Assembly (NCBI GenBank): GCA_002399085.1
Contig: DHCY01000044.1
Span: 1 to 64,000 of the forward strand
Direction: 5' to 3'
Length of the DNA stretch: 64,000 nt
From: Anaerolineaceae bacterium UBA4890
GTDB lineage: Bacteria; Chloroflexota; Anaerolineae; Anaerolineales; Anaerolineaceae
Both the position numbers and the translations under genes were made by a program. The notes under the pieces are model-generated. The model ran no database searches. It was not told where the DNA came from and was given only the letters and a program-made list of their open reading frames with translations. How positions within the stretch are numbered: position 1 is the first letter of the stretch; each line of letters opens with the position of its first letter. Shown in pieces: positions 50,558 through 59,806 of the stretch.

Positions 50558-52021
50558 CTACTCATTGACCGCAGGCGCTACAGCTCCGTTTGGTATCTTG
50601 ATCTTGAATAACGCCAGCGTGGAGAAGAGGAACAGGAAGCCATACAACCCCATCAAAAGCACAAAGCCAGCACCATCGCCGATCGGTCCACCGATATAGC
50701 CGCCGATTGCTCCGGCACCAGCCCCCGCCAGATTCGAGATCCCCAGCCAGCGACCTGCTTCTTTTTGTGGAACGATTTCAGTGCCCAAAGCCCAATTGGC
50801 AACAAAGAAGATGCCCGAAGCCAACCCGATCAGTACACCGCCGACGTAGATCAAGGTCATATTCGGGGTCAAAATTACTAATAGAGTGCCAATGGCTGCC
50901 ATAATGCCGCTGATGAAGAGCAGCGGTTTCTTGCCAAATTTGTCGGTCAGCCAGCCAGCCGGTATTGAAATGACCAGGATGGCAATCCCCACAGCCAGGA
51001 TCAGCCGCGAGGTCGGACCGGCAGCCTCACTGCCCTGATATTGGGGAAAACGTTCCTGGATGAAGTAAAGCACAAAACTTGCCAGGTTATTGGCACCTAC
51101 CAAAAAAGCCAGTCGGTTTACCACCCACCAGGTAAAGGCGGGGCGTTCGCTGGCTTGCCTGCCCAGGCTGATACGCACCGAAGCGATCACTCCCAGGGCA
51201 ACTGCTATCAGCATACCGACAACCCCCACAACGGCGATAAATATTGTGGAGACGTTGCCTTCCAATGACTGGGCATACGGTAATATATTTTTCACGCCCC
51301 ATCCAACCAGGAGGATGATACCGGTAAAAGCGAGTGTCATCACGACCAGCCGCAGGATCGATTCCCAGTCCACTGGTTCAACCGGACCTTCCTGTGGGGT
51401 TTCACGCACGAACATGGTCAGAATCACCGCGATGAGCATAACCACGCTGATGAAGATCAGTGCGCCCCAGAGGTTACCAGCACTTACCATTTTGCTGACT
51501 GTGAAGGCGACGATGATCAGGGGTAAAGGTAGTTCGAAGAAGGTTTTAATGGCAGAGTATCGTCCGCGCTGTTCACTCGGCACCAGGTCGGGGATTAAGC
51601 CCTGGGCTGCGCCGTGACCGATATTGGAAGACACCATCGACAAGATAACGACCACAAAGAGGGCGGTGTAACCTTCCATGCCTTCCATCGTGCCGGCGAT
51701 CACGCCGATCGCAATGAAGGCGATAATTTCCAGGATGCCGCTGACTGCAATGAATGGGCGGCGCTTGCCAAAACGGGAGGTGCTGCGGTCAGAAAGCTGA
51801 CCTGCCAGGGCTTGCACCAGTAACGCAACCATGAGCGACACGAGGCGCATGTTGCCATAACTGGTGCCCTTGCTGGCATCGCCAACAAATTGCTGCACCA
51901 AAAGCGGGACGATCAGGGGGGTCAGGGTTTGAGAGCGAAGCGTGATTGCCAGGTATATCACGTTCATTGTGATGGCGTCGTACCATTTAAGCGGTTTCTT
52001 TACTGCAGTTTCTTCTTTCAT
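50558..52021 (-). CDS. MFS transporter
   Basis: A 487-residue membrane protein with about 12 predicted helices of the major facilitator superfamily. The A-like motif between helices 2 and 3 is GQLSDRSTSRFGKRRPFI, and a similar one between helices 8 and 9 is GWLTDKFGKKPLL, an arrangement also seen in the sugar or glycoside-pentoside-hexuronide branch. The substrate is unknown. The ATG at 52021 has GGAGGAG upstream; the frame extends a few codons further. It is convergent with ligD and downstream of priA. Confidence 0.9.
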   Translation of the reverse strand: MKEETAVKKPLKWYDAITMNVIYLAITLRSQTLTPLIVPLLVQQFVGDASKGTSYGNMRLVSLMVALLVQALAGQLSDRSTSRFGKRRPFIAVSGILEIIAFIAIGVIAGTMEGMEGYTALFVVVILSMVSSNIGHGAAQGLIPDLVPSEQRGRYSAIKTFFELPLPLIIVAFTVSKMVSAGNLWGALIFISVVMLIAVILTMFVRETPQEGPVEPVDWESILRLVVMTLAFTGIILLVGWGVKNILPYAQSLEGNVSTIFIAVVGVVGMLIAVALGVIASVRISLGRQASERPAFTWWVVNRLAFLVGANNLASFVLYFIQERFPQYQGSEAAGPTSRLILAVGIAILVISIPAGWLTDKFGKKPLLFISGIMAAIGTLLVILTPNMTLIYVGGVLIGLASGIFFVANWALGTEIVPQKEAGRWLGISNLAGAGAGAIGGYIGGPIGDGAGFVLLMGLYGFLFLFSTLALFKIKIPNGAVAPAVNE

Positions 52022-52090
52022 GGAATACTCCTCCACCAAAATAAACAGAATTTTGCGGTTTTAGTTACGGGCTAAATTGTGCTTGGCGAA

Positions 52091-54601
52091 TTATAACAGG
52101 CTGGGCGGGTCCACTTCGACTTGCCAATCTCGCAAAGGCAAATCTGGTAAAAGAGATTCGGGTTCCTGCCCACGTAAGATGATCTGATATCGATAGAGAC
52201 CGTGCAGCCTTGAATAATAGGGCTGCAGCGGTCCAATTAGATCGGTTTGGTGAAGACCTTTTGCATCTATTTCGTCCATAATCATGCTGGCGAGTTGCCT
52301 GGCTTCGTGCTCCGCTTTGGCTTGCGAAAGATTGCGGTATTCCAGGCGGACCAGCCGGTTGAATGGCGGGTAACCTAATAGGCGCCGGTATTCGAGTTCC
52401 TGGTTGTAGAAATTGTCGTAATCGTGGTGGGCAGCTGCCTGGATGACATAATTGTCCGGCTGGTAGGTCTGCAGCACCACCTCGCCGCCCAATGGGCTGC
52501 GCCCTGCACGCCCGCTAACCTGGGTGAGCACCTGGAAGCTGCGTTCGGCAGCGCGGTAGTCGGGCAGGTTTAGCCCGACTTCTGCCAAAACGATGCCAAC
52601 CAGCGTGACAAGGGGCAGATCCAGCCCTTTAGCCAACATCTGCGTCCCGATCAGGATATCTGCCCGATGGGCACTGAAATGAGACAAAATCAACTCGTGG
52701 TCGTCCTTGCCTTTGGTGGTGTCGGCATCCCAACGCAGGATGCGGGCTTCCGGGTAGCGGCTCTTGACCACCTCTTCTAATTTCGCCGTGCCCAGACCAA
52801 GCTGGCGGATCTGTTTGCTGCCGCAATTCGGGCATTTGCTGGGCATCTTGCGTGAATAACCGCACAGATGGCACAACAAACCTACCTGGCTGCCGTGCCA
52901 GGTCAGGGGTTGGTCGTCGTTGGGGCATCGCAGGCTCTTGCCGCAGTGACGGCAGAAGACATAAGTAGCTTGACCGCGCCGGTTGAGGAAAAGAATTGCC
53001 TGCTGATTTTTGTCCAACACTTTTTCCAGCTTGCTTTCCAGTGAACGCGAAAGTACGCTGGTGTTGCCGGCGGTGAGCTCTTTGCGCATGTCCACCACCT
53101 CGACTTTGGGCAATTCGAAGGTGAGCAAGTCATCTGCTGTGGCAATCTTAGGCAGGTCAAACTTCAACGAAAGCGCCTGGTTTGCCAGTGTTTGGCGGTG
53201 GGCAAGGATGCGCCTGGGCATCTCCAGCAAGAGCCAGTCACCGCGTTGGGCTTTGAAATACTGCTCCACGCTTGGCGTGGCACTGCCCAGCAGCAGGTTG
53301 GCATCACTGATGTTTGCCAAAGTTTCGGCGGTTGGGACTGCCTGGTGCAGCGGAGGGCGTTCGGTTTCATGGTAAGAACTGTTGTCGCACTCGTCAATCA
53401 CGATCAAACCCAATTCTGGAAGCGGAACGAACAAAGCACTGCGTGAGCCGATTATGATGCGTAGATCCCCCTGTCGGGCGCGTCGCCAGGTGTCATAACG
53501 TTCTCCCTCTGAAAGCTTGGAATGGTAGAGCCCAACCTGATTCGGGAAGCGCGCCATAAAGCGGCGCACGGTTTGCGGGGTCATGGCAATCTCGGGTACC
53601 AGCACCAGGCATTGCTTGCCTGTATCGAGAGTTTTCTGCACCGCCCGCATGTAAATCTCGGTCTTACCAGATCCGGTCACACCGTGCAGCAAAACGGGTC
53701 TCGGTTCGGGTCGCCCCCATTCATTTTGGATGCCCTCCCAGACCCTGCCCTGGTCACTGGTGAGCTCAGGGGCTTCTTCGAGAGTTATCTCAACTTCAGC
53801 CAGCGGGTCGCGCCAAACCTCGGTTTCGTTGAAATGGATCAGTCCGGCATCTGCCAGGTAAGAAAGATCGGCATAGTTGGCGTCGGTCTCTGCATAGATC
53901 CACGAGAAATCCAGCGGAAACGCTTGCCTGGCGAGCAGCTCCAATACTTTGCCTCGCCTGGTTTGAGTGACGGGTGTTTTTCCTAAAATATCAATATCAA
54001 GGTCAGAGATTGCGGATGGCTTGATTGAAAGCGCTGCGGTGCGCGAGGTCTTGGAGGCAACCCGCGGCGGGGGCAGCACATTGCGGGTTTCGATCAGTTC
54101 CTGTGCGCGCAGAGAATCCAGCCCTTTGCGCCAGTCTGCCTTGGGGATCGCCCTGTCAATCTGGGCACCGCGCAGTTCACCACGGCTTTTCAGCAGTTTG
54201 AGCAGCCGTTGCTGGGTTGGACTAAAGGGTGATAAATCTGACGGCAGGTCTGGTAGGAGCGCTACCGAAATATCCGCCCGGCGGGAGAGCCCGGTTGGAA
54301 TCATGAGTTGAATGCAGGCACCCAGCGGCGTGAAGTGATACCCGGCGAGCCATTGAGCCAGCTTGATTTGCTGCTCAACCAACAGGGTGTCCGGAACGAG
54401 TAGTTCGATGATCTCTTTGGTCTCAGCCACTCCTGGCTGGTCCAGCAGCGCCAGCACCACCCCCTGCACGATCTGCTTGCCGAAGGGTACAACCACCAGG
54501 CTGCCTGGCTGAATCTGTGCTTGTAATTCCTTGGGAATTGAATAATCGTAGGTTCGTTCAATCTGGCTGAGATTGATGCTGACTTCCGCGAAAGTGCTCA
54601 T
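52091..54601 (-). CDS. priA: Primosomal protein N' (PriA), with altered motifs
   Basis: An 836-residue PriA, which restarts stalled replication forks. The N-terminal 3'-DNA-binding domain is followed by the helicase core: Walker A GVTGSGKT (from residue 307), a Walker B-like motif DECD (403-406) instead of the usual DEEH, the zinc-binding insert and motif VI QVSGRAGR. The zinc insert has CRHC (550, 553), Cys559, CHLC and CPNC, but one canonical cysteine is Asp562. The ATPase catalytic Asp and Glu remain. Whether helicase activity is kept cannot be told. The next upstream gene is 14 bp away. Confidence 0.92.
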   Translation of the reverse strand: MSTFAEVSINLSQIERTYDYSIPKELQAQIQPGSLVVVPFGKQIVQGVVLALLDQPGVAETKEIIELLVPDTLLVEQQIKLAQWLAGYHFTPLGACIQLMIPTGLSRRADISVALLPDLPSDLSPFSPTQQRLLKLLKSRGELRGAQIDRAIPKADWRKGLDSLRAQELIETRNVLPPPRVASKTSRTAALSIKPSAISDLDIDILGKTPVTQTRRGKVLELLARQAFPLDFSWIYAETDANYADLSYLADAGLIHFNETEVWRDPLAEVEITLEEAPELTSDQGRVWEGIQNEWGRPEPRPVLLHGVTGSGKTEIYMRAVQKTLDTGKQCLVLVPEIAMTPQTVRRFMARFPNQVGLYHSKLSEGERYDTWRRARQGDLRIIIGSRSALFVPLPELGLIVIDECDNSSYHETERPPLHQAVPTAETLANISDANLLLGSATPSVEQYFKAQRGDWLLLEMPRRILAHRQTLANQALSLKFDLPKIATADDLLTFELPKVEVVDMRKELTAGNTSVLSRSLESKLEKVLDKNQQAILFLNRRGQATYVFCRHCGKSLRCPNDDQPLTWHGSQVGLLCHLCGYSRKMPSKCPNCGSKQIRQLGLGTAKLEEVVKSRYPEARILRWDADTTKGKDDHELILSHFSAHRADILIGTQMLAKGLDLPLVTLVGIVLAEVGLNLPDYRAAERSFQVLTQVSGRAGRSPLGGEVVLQTYQPDNYVIQAAAHHDYDNFYNQELEYRRLLGYPPFNRLVRLEYRNLSQAKAEHEARQLASMIMDEIDAKGLHQTDLIGPLQPYYSRLHGLYRYQIILRGQEPESLLPDLPLRDWQVEVDPPSLL

Positions 54602-54615
54602 TCGTGCACCTTCGG

Positions 54616-55602
54616 TCAGGGTGTGACGAAAACCAGGTAGTCAGCAGAAAAGACCATTTTATTGATCTGATCCGCGGGGATATCCACGCCGCTATTCAGG
54701 TAATTCTGCCAGACGAAAGACATTGTGGTTTGCCCGGTCATTTGATTCAATTCGTTGAAAGCAAAGAAAGGGTAAAAGCGGGCTGCTGACGCGCTGATGC
54801 GGTCCATATCCAGATAAATCTGATTCCAGCTATCCCTTTCCAGGATTACGGGATGGTCTGCGAGCAAAATGACCTGCTCGGGCAAATTTCGCAGGTATTG
54901 CTCCAATTCTGAAAGCCGCATGGTATTAAAAAGTGGTTCACGTTGGGCGGGCGGCAGGGTCCATTCCTGGTGAAGCTTCCAGGGCTCGAAGAGGTCGGTT
55001 GCGCGGCGTGAATGGACACTGACATAGGTCGAGCCATCGGCTGGCAGATTCCGGATTTCAAGGTTGGCTCCATAAAATCCGGTCAGGATGAGTTTAACCT
55101 CAGAAAGTGTATTGTTAAATTGATGGCGGACCCGCAGATAGAAAACTGTCACTTCCTCGCCGAGGATACTGATAGTTTCACTGTGGATACCGCGGTCCAT
55201 TAATTGGAACGAGACCATCCCCGAAAGGTTGAGCAGACCACCGTCGGTTCGGTTTTCTTTTTGGGTCAAATAGGAATAAGACCAGTCCACCACCTGGTTG
55301 CCAGTAACGAGGACGGGCAGGTTAGCCAGGCGGGTTGGTATTGGTGTGGGGGTGAAGGTTGAGGTGGGCGTCGGAACCAGCGTAGCGGTGGGTGTCATCG
55401 TGGGCGTCGGCGTCATGGTTGAGGTAGGCGCAGGGGTGGCTGTGTGGGTCGCGGTTGGTTCCAGCGTGTCGGTGGGCGCTACGGTTGGGAAAGCGGTTGG
55501 TCGCCCTTCATAAATGGGGGTGCAGGCGCTAAAACTTGCTGCCAGGAAGACACACAGAATGGCTATCAGGACTGGGCTTCTCAGACGTTTAAACGGTTTC
55601 AT
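54616..55602 (-). CDS. Lipoprotein of unknown function with Thr-Pro linker
   Basis: A 328-residue lipoprotein: signal peptide and lipobox FSAC (Cys about 27), then a Thr/Pro-rich stalk (about 35-90) and a domain of about 230 residues with no recognised family. The domain has many short strands, with FYLRVRHQFNNTLSEVKLILTGFYGANLEIR and a helical C-terminal part. It overlaps the MEMO-family gene upstream by 14 bp and ends 14 bp before priA, so it belongs to an operon of MEMO, lipoprotein and priA. Confidence 0.75.
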   Translation of the reverse strand: MKPFKRLRSPVLIAILCVFLAASFSACTPIYEGRPTAFPTVAPTDTLEPTATHTATPAPTSTMTPTPTMTPTATLVPTPTSTFTPTPIPTRLANLPVLVTGNQVVDWSYSYLTQKENRTDGGLLNLSGMVSFQLMDRGIHSETISILGEEVTVFYLRVRHQFNNTLSEVKLILTGFYGANLEIRNLPADGSTYVSVHSRRATDLFEPWKLHQEWTLPPAQREPLFNTMRLSELEQYLRNLPEQVILLADHPVILERDSWNQIYLDMDRISASAARFYPFFAFNELNQMTGQTTMSFVWQNYLNSGVDIPADQINKMVFSADYLVFVTP

Positions 55603-56464
55603 CTTCGCCCTCCGAAATAATGGCAGAAACGTAACCGACCACCGAGCCGTAATCCTGGCTTATTTCGCCTGAGGTACGATAGTCAGCAATGGTCACCCGG
55701 CTTGCACCCAGCTTCCTGGCAGCCAGCAAGACTGTCGCAATGGCACCATGCCCGCAGGCTTCCGCTTTGTGAGTTGCTTTGAGTGCATAAAAAACGGCGG
55801 GGTCAAAGTGTTGCAGGCTGTCGATCAGGCGTTGGTCGAGTCGGTTCGCCTGGCTTTGTTGGTAGAAATGTGAAAGATCGCTCGAAGCAATCAGCAGCGT
55901 TGGTTCTTCTTCTGGAAAAGAGTTGATTAAATCGGCAAGGGCGGCTGAAAGTGTTGTTGCTGATGAAAGCGATTGGTTTATCAACATCAATGGAATCAGT
56001 TGAAAACCTTCGGGAAGCAGATATTGCAGGAAGGGCAGCTCAATCTCAACAGAATGCTCGCGGTCATTGCGTATCAAATTCAATTGAAGCCCGGCATCTT
56101 TCAACCTGGCGCCCAACACAAGGAGCGACTCACGATCAACCGGCACAAGACCCAACGGTGTTTGGTAGGCTTTGTGTGCACTTGAGAGCACGTCACCCTG
56201 ATAATAGTCATGGGATGGGGAGACAATCACTACGCGGCGATAGCGCTGCCCCTCAATCGCTTTGAGCGCGAAGGCAGCGGTTTGACCGGAATAATAGAGA
56301 CCTGCATGGGGCAATATTAAAGCACTGACCCGCCAGCTGCAGGCAGGTGGGTCAGCGTTGTCCAGAAATGTTGAAAGCATCCGTCGCAACTGTGTTGGGT
56401 CGCCCGGATACCAGGTTCCTGCTATCGGTGATGGGCGTGCATTATCGTCAAAAAATTCCTTCAT
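55589..56464 (-). CDS. MEMO1-family protein (AmmeMemoRadiSam system protein B)
   Basis: A 291-residue protein of the MEMO1 family. The start PSPIAGTWYPGDP is diagnostic, followed by LILPHAGLYYSG and VIVSPSHDYY, with the histidines His in PHAG and SHDY that form the metal site in relatives, and a later ASSDLSHF. In bacteria MEMO proteins often occur with AMMECR1 and radical-SAM partners (AmmeMemoRadiSam), but neither is near here. The function is probably a metal-dependent oxygenase-like reaction; not established. Confidence 0.9.
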   Translation of the reverse strand: MKEFFDDNARPSPIAGTWYPGDPTQLRRMLSTFLDNADPPACSWRVSALILPHAGLYYSGQTAAFALKAIEGQRYRRVVIVSPSHDYYQGDVLSSAHKAYQTPLGLVPVDRESLLVLGARLKDAGLQLNLIRNDREHSVEIELPFLQYLLPEGFQLIPLMLINQSLSSATTLSAALADLINSFPEEEPTLLIASSDLSHFYQQSQANRLDQRLIDSLQHFDPAVFYALKATHKAEACGHGAIATVLLAARKLGASRVTIADYRTSGEISQDYGSVVGYVSAIISEGEDETV

Positions 56465-56505
56465 GCCTCTATTTTAACACGGAGGCGAATGTAGGTTAGA
56501 CTGAC

Positions 56506-56952
56506 TTACTTCTTCGTAATCAGATCGTGATAGAAGTCAGCGTATTCCCTGAGCAAAGCCAACAAGGATTCCAAATCCTCAGATTTATGTTTCTTGGAGA
56601 AAACAGTGAACACGTCCTGGATGTGCTGGGCGATTTCGTCTGTTGCCGTGATTCCCAATTCATCCAACACGATTGTCCAAACACGTTTATCTTCGTCGTG
56701 GCGGGTTCTCTGAATAAATCCTTTCTCCTCGAGAACTTTACAGGTTTTGCTAAGGTTGCCCGGATTAATATCCAGTACTTCTGCCAACTCTGTCAGAGTT
56801 GTACTTTCATTGGCTTTAATCTGCAGGAGGATCCTGACTTGTTGTTGGGTCAGATCGTACTTCTTGCAAAATTCAAAACACAAACCAAGCCGACTGCGCT
56901 GTAATTCTCGTGTCAGATTCCACAACTCCCAGATAAAGTCTTCTTTTTTCAT
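56506..56952 (-). CDS. MarR-family transcriptional regulator
   Basis: A 148-residue winged-helix regulator. The helix-turn-helix (LTELAEVLDINPGNLSKTCKVLEEKG) and the wing with TRHDEDKRVWTIVLDE are typical of MarR dimers. The frame extends 18 codons upstream, but the ATG at 56952 has GGAGG before it. It may repress its own gene or the neighbouring operons, but no operator was identified. Confidence 0.9.
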   Translation of the reverse strand: MKKEDFIWELWNLTRELQRSRLGLCFEFCKKYDLTQQQVRILLQIKANESTTLTELAEVLDINPGNLSKTCKVLEEKGFIQRTRHDEDKRVWTIVLDELGITATDEIAQHIQDVFTVFSKKHKSEDLESLLALLREYADFYHDLITKK

Positions 56953-57057
56953 AGTTCCTCCAAGTTTGTATTTTTTATTGTTTTTAGTTATGCAATAATA
57001 ATACAATTTAACAGTAAATGCAAGTAATTATACAAAAACTGTACAAGTATTGTTTTC

Positions 57058-57906
57058 TTATTGGAAATCCACAGGATCTTTGGCTCGGATCAAAAGATAG
57101 CCGGCAGTCCCGGACATACCCAATTCTTTTCTCAACTCATCGTTGCTCAGATCATAAAACAGCCCTTTGCCAGGGCGTTTTGGATCATAGAGCAACTCCT
57201 CGCGGATCACAAAGCCATTGCCGTGGTTGATGTTGGTGACCGAATAGGCGCGCCCCTGATCATCTACTCTCGTAACCACGATCATATGGTCAAACCCAGT
57301 GTAGTTGGAAACACCTTTAAGCACGAAAAGATACAACCAATCACCGGGCTTTAGCGGGTCTTTGTGCCAGTTGTGTTTACCTATGCTTTCTTCAACCCAG
57401 ATGTAATCGTAATCATCGGGTGCAAAAAAGGTGCGCTCCAATATACGCAGCCCGTGACATTCAGGGTTGTCTTGCCGCGGGCAAAGCAGCCACATGTCGT
57501 GCGGATCGGCTTCGGCAGGCAGGTAGCCGGCATCACGCATAATAGCGACCGTCAGCGGACCGCACATATTGTCTGGCGATTCGTAGGGACCTTCGGTGAA
57601 GCCGATAGACCGGGCGACTTCGAGCGCTCTTTTAGGAGTGCTCGCCAGGTATGCCAGGCTGGATTCATAGAGCCGGATCTCTGCCTGCTCTTGCTGCGTC
57701 AGCGTGGCTGTAGGCGTGGGAGGCAGGGGGGTGGCTGTGTTGGTTGGGGTAGCAGTTGACGTGCTGGTTGGCGTCACCGTCGGGGTGCGCGTCGGCGTTG
57801 AGGTGTGCGTTGGGGTCGGCGTTGGAGTGGGTGTGGTAAAGACACTGCAGGCACTAAGCAGAAAGATGGCAAGCGTCAGAAGGGTGCTCTTGATCAGGTG
57901 TTTCAT
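57058..57906 (-). CDS. Lipoprotein with putative papain-like cysteine peptidase domain
   Basis: A 282-residue lipoprotein: signal peptide with lipobox LSAC (Cys about 20), a Thr-Pro stalk (about 25-75), then a domain whose Cys (NMCGPLTVAIM), His (FDHMIVV) and Asn (NINHGNG) are placed like a papain-fold C-H-N triad. The order and spacing resemble extracellular cell-wall hydrolases such as amidases, but no specific family is recognised. It is preceded by the LysM/M23 peptidase gene with a 4-bp overlap, which supports a role at the cell wall. The product would be on the outer face of the membrane. Confidence 0.65.
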   Translation of the reverse strand: MKHLIKSTLLTLAIFLLSACSVFTTPTPTPTPTHTSTPTRTPTVTPTSTSTATPTNTATPLPPTPTATLTQQEQAEIRLYESSLAYLASTPKRALEVARSIGFTEGPYESPDNMCGPLTVAIMRDAGYLPAEADPHDMWLLCPRQDNPECHGLRILERTFFAPDDYDYIWVEESIGKHNWHKDPLKPGDWLYLFVLKGVSNYTGFDHMIVVTRVDDQGRAYSVTNINHGNGFVIREELLYDPKRPGKGLFYDLSNDELRKELGMSGTAGYLLIRAKDPVDFQ

Positions 57907-59102
57907 TGTAAAAAGTCCCAGGGATTGACGCGACCATACTCGTCATTGCGTAGCTCAAAATGCAAATGCGCGCCCAGCGCCATTCCGGTATCACCAACGG
58001 TTCCAATCAGGTCACCGCGATAAACCTCCTGACCACAGGTCACTTCAACTGTGCTCATATGGGCATAGAGCGATTGCCAGCCCTGCCCGTGATCTACAAC
58101 GACCATGTTGCCATAGCCCCAGTCGTTCCAGCCGGCGTAAACTATTACGCCGTTATCCACGGTTGAGACCGGGTCTCCGATGCTGCCAGCGATGTCAATG
58201 CCATAGTGGTTGGCAGCCGGGGCGTAATCGTATCCCGAGAGACTGTGGGAGCTTACGGGAAAGGTGAAACTGAGCGTGCCAAGCACACCATCATAACTCT
58301 CAGGGCAGGCACCCGGACCAACATTGAGGGCTGTGGCGGGGTCTTCCCGCGTGATACGCGGAATGCGCCAGTCGGAATATTGCCCTTTGCCGCCAGGAAT
58401 AATCAGCATCGTTCCGGGCTCAATATTGGGGTTTGCCAGATCACCGAGCGATGCCAGCCTGAGGTTGTTGCCGGGATAGTTGATGATCGCCTCTGGTGTC
58501 ACCTGGTAAAACTCGGCAACCCCGTTCAGCCCTTCTCCAGCGCTCCAGACATGCACAGTGCCGTCGACTGGCATGATAATCAAGGTCTGCCCTGGGTAGA
58601 TCATGTGGGGGTCATCGCCAATGTTGTAGCGGTTGCTCCACAGCACGGTTTCAGTAGTGAGACCAAAATTAGCTGCCACAGAAAAGAGGGTATCACCAGG
58701 TTCAACGGTGTAGTTAATCAGGCTTGTGCGATTTCGGACCGGCAAAATGGTGTCCACGGCTGTATCGCGCTGAACTGCATCTATGGTCTGCGAATCGGCA
58801 ACCAGGGGTGGCATGAGCATTGCTGGTTCTGCCATAGCCTGGGCAGGGTCGGGGATTTGAAGCTGGGTGACCATGCTGCCGTCCGCATTGACGTAAAAAC
58901 TACGCAAAACCCAGACCATCAGCAGCATTACCAATATGGTCGCGACCAGAGTGACAGCCCGAAAGAGCCCCTGGGAGAGACCTAACTGTGTGAACCTTGC
59001 CCAAAATTTTTCAGCCAGGGCTTCACCGGGAAGGTGATCGAGCTCATCGGTCTGATCGGGAGTTCCGGGCTCTTTTCCATCGGCTGGAGAAATAATATTC
59101 AT
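57903..59102 (-). CDS. M23-family metallopeptidase with two LysM-like domains
   Basis: A 399-residue membrane-anchored cell-wall enzyme. A cytoplasmic acidic N terminus precedes a transmembrane helix (about 47-70). A LysM domain (YTVEPGDTLFSVAANFGL) is followed by a second LysM-like one (VHVWSAGEGLNGVAEFYQV) and the M23 lysostaphin-type domain at the C terminus, with metal and catalytic residues in HYGIDIAG, YAHMS and HLHFE. It should cleave peptide cross-links in peptidoglycan. Its 3' end overlaps the papain-like gene by 4 bp. It is divergent from a 2H phosphoesterase gene. Confidence 0.93.
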   Translation of the reverse strand: MNIISPADGKEPGTPDQTDELDHLPGEALAEKFWARFTQLGLSQGLFRAVTLVATILVMLLMVWVLRSFYVNADGSMVTQLQIPDPAQAMAEPAMLMPPLVADSQTIDAVQRDTAVDTILPVRNRTSLINYTVEPGDTLFSVAANFGLTTETVLWSNRYNIGDDPHMIYPGQTLIIMPVDGTVHVWSAGEGLNGVAEFYQVTPEAIINYPGNNLRLASLGDLANPNIEPGTMLIIPGGKGQYSDWRIPRITREDPATALNVGPGACPESYDGVLGTLSFTFPVSSHSLSGYDYAPAANHYGIDIAGSIGDPVSTVDNGVIVYAGWNDWGYGNMVVVDHGQGWQSLYAHMSTVEVTCGQEVYRGDLIGTVGDTGMALGAHLHFELRNDEYGRVNPWDFLQ

Positions 59103-59142
59103 GCTCAGGATAATAACACGACTTGAAAAAAGGATAGTAATA

Positions 59143-59162
59143 CCTGTAAACAGGCATACAGG
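59143..59162. promoter_or_regulatory. Palindrome in the divergent promoter region
   Basis: CCTGTAAACAGG (59143-59154) is a perfect palindrome, with a third ACAGG half-site at 59158-59162. It lies between the divergent starts of the M23 gene and the 2H phosphoesterase gene and may be an operator for either. Confidence 0.35.
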
Positions 59163-59179
59163 CGTGATAATATTAACTT

Positions 59180-59713
59180 ATGCAAGCATTGGTAAGCTTA
59201 TTACCCGAGCCTTATTTCCAGGCGGTCGAGGATATCTGGAATGATCTGGATAAACGCTTTGGCTGTCGACATGCCTATGAGAGACCGAAACCCCATTTCA
59301 CCTGGCAATATGCAGAATCGTATGATGATACCTATGCCCAGACCCTGGAGGGCCTATGTTCTGGTTTGAGCGCAGTGGAAGTTCAGACCGACATTGTCAC
59401 CCGTTTTTCAGAATCTGATCCGGTAGTTTTTTTGAGGATTGTTCCAACCCTTGAATTGCTTAATGTGCATCGCATTTTATGGGAGGGCTTACGCCCTTTT
59501 TGGAACAAGCCGTCAATGCTCTACCAGCCAGGCGAGTGGGTGCCGCATATCACGCTGTCGATGAATGGCGAGCGCTGGTGTGACTCAGCAGCAGTCTGCG
59601 ATTTTCTTTCCACAAAAGACCTTCAATGGTCTTTTAAGGTTGAAAAGCTTACCATGTTGAGTTTGTCTGATGAGAATACCTGGGGTGGTGAGAGGGATTT
59701 TTTCTTCTACTGA
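59180..59713 (+). CDS. 2'-5' RNA ligase family (2H phosphoesterase) protein
   Basis: A 177-residue two-histidine phosphoesterase-fold protein. The two HxT motifs are His39-x-Thr41 (PHFTW) and His123-x-Thr125 (PHITL). Family members act on 2',5' or cyclic phosphate linkages of RNA or nucleotides; this one cannot be assigned further. No clear ribosome site precedes the ATG and a -10-like GATAAT lies close upstream, so a nearly leaderless transcript is possible. Confidence 0.87.
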   Translation: MQALVSLLPEPYFQAVEDIWNDLDKRFGCRHAYERPKPHFTWQYAESYDDTYAQTLEGLCSGLSAVEVQTDIVTRFSESDPVVFLRIVPTLELLNVHRILWEGLRPFWNKPSMLYQPGEWVPHITLSMNGERWCDSAAVCDFLSTKDLQWSFKVEKLTMLSLSDENTWGGERDFFFY

Positions 59714-59806
59714 AAAAAAATTGATGAATATGCGACCTTATCAAAATCATATGCTACGCTTAATATTTTGCCATAATGACACATTTTTGCAAGACAGGGT
59801 GTACTG

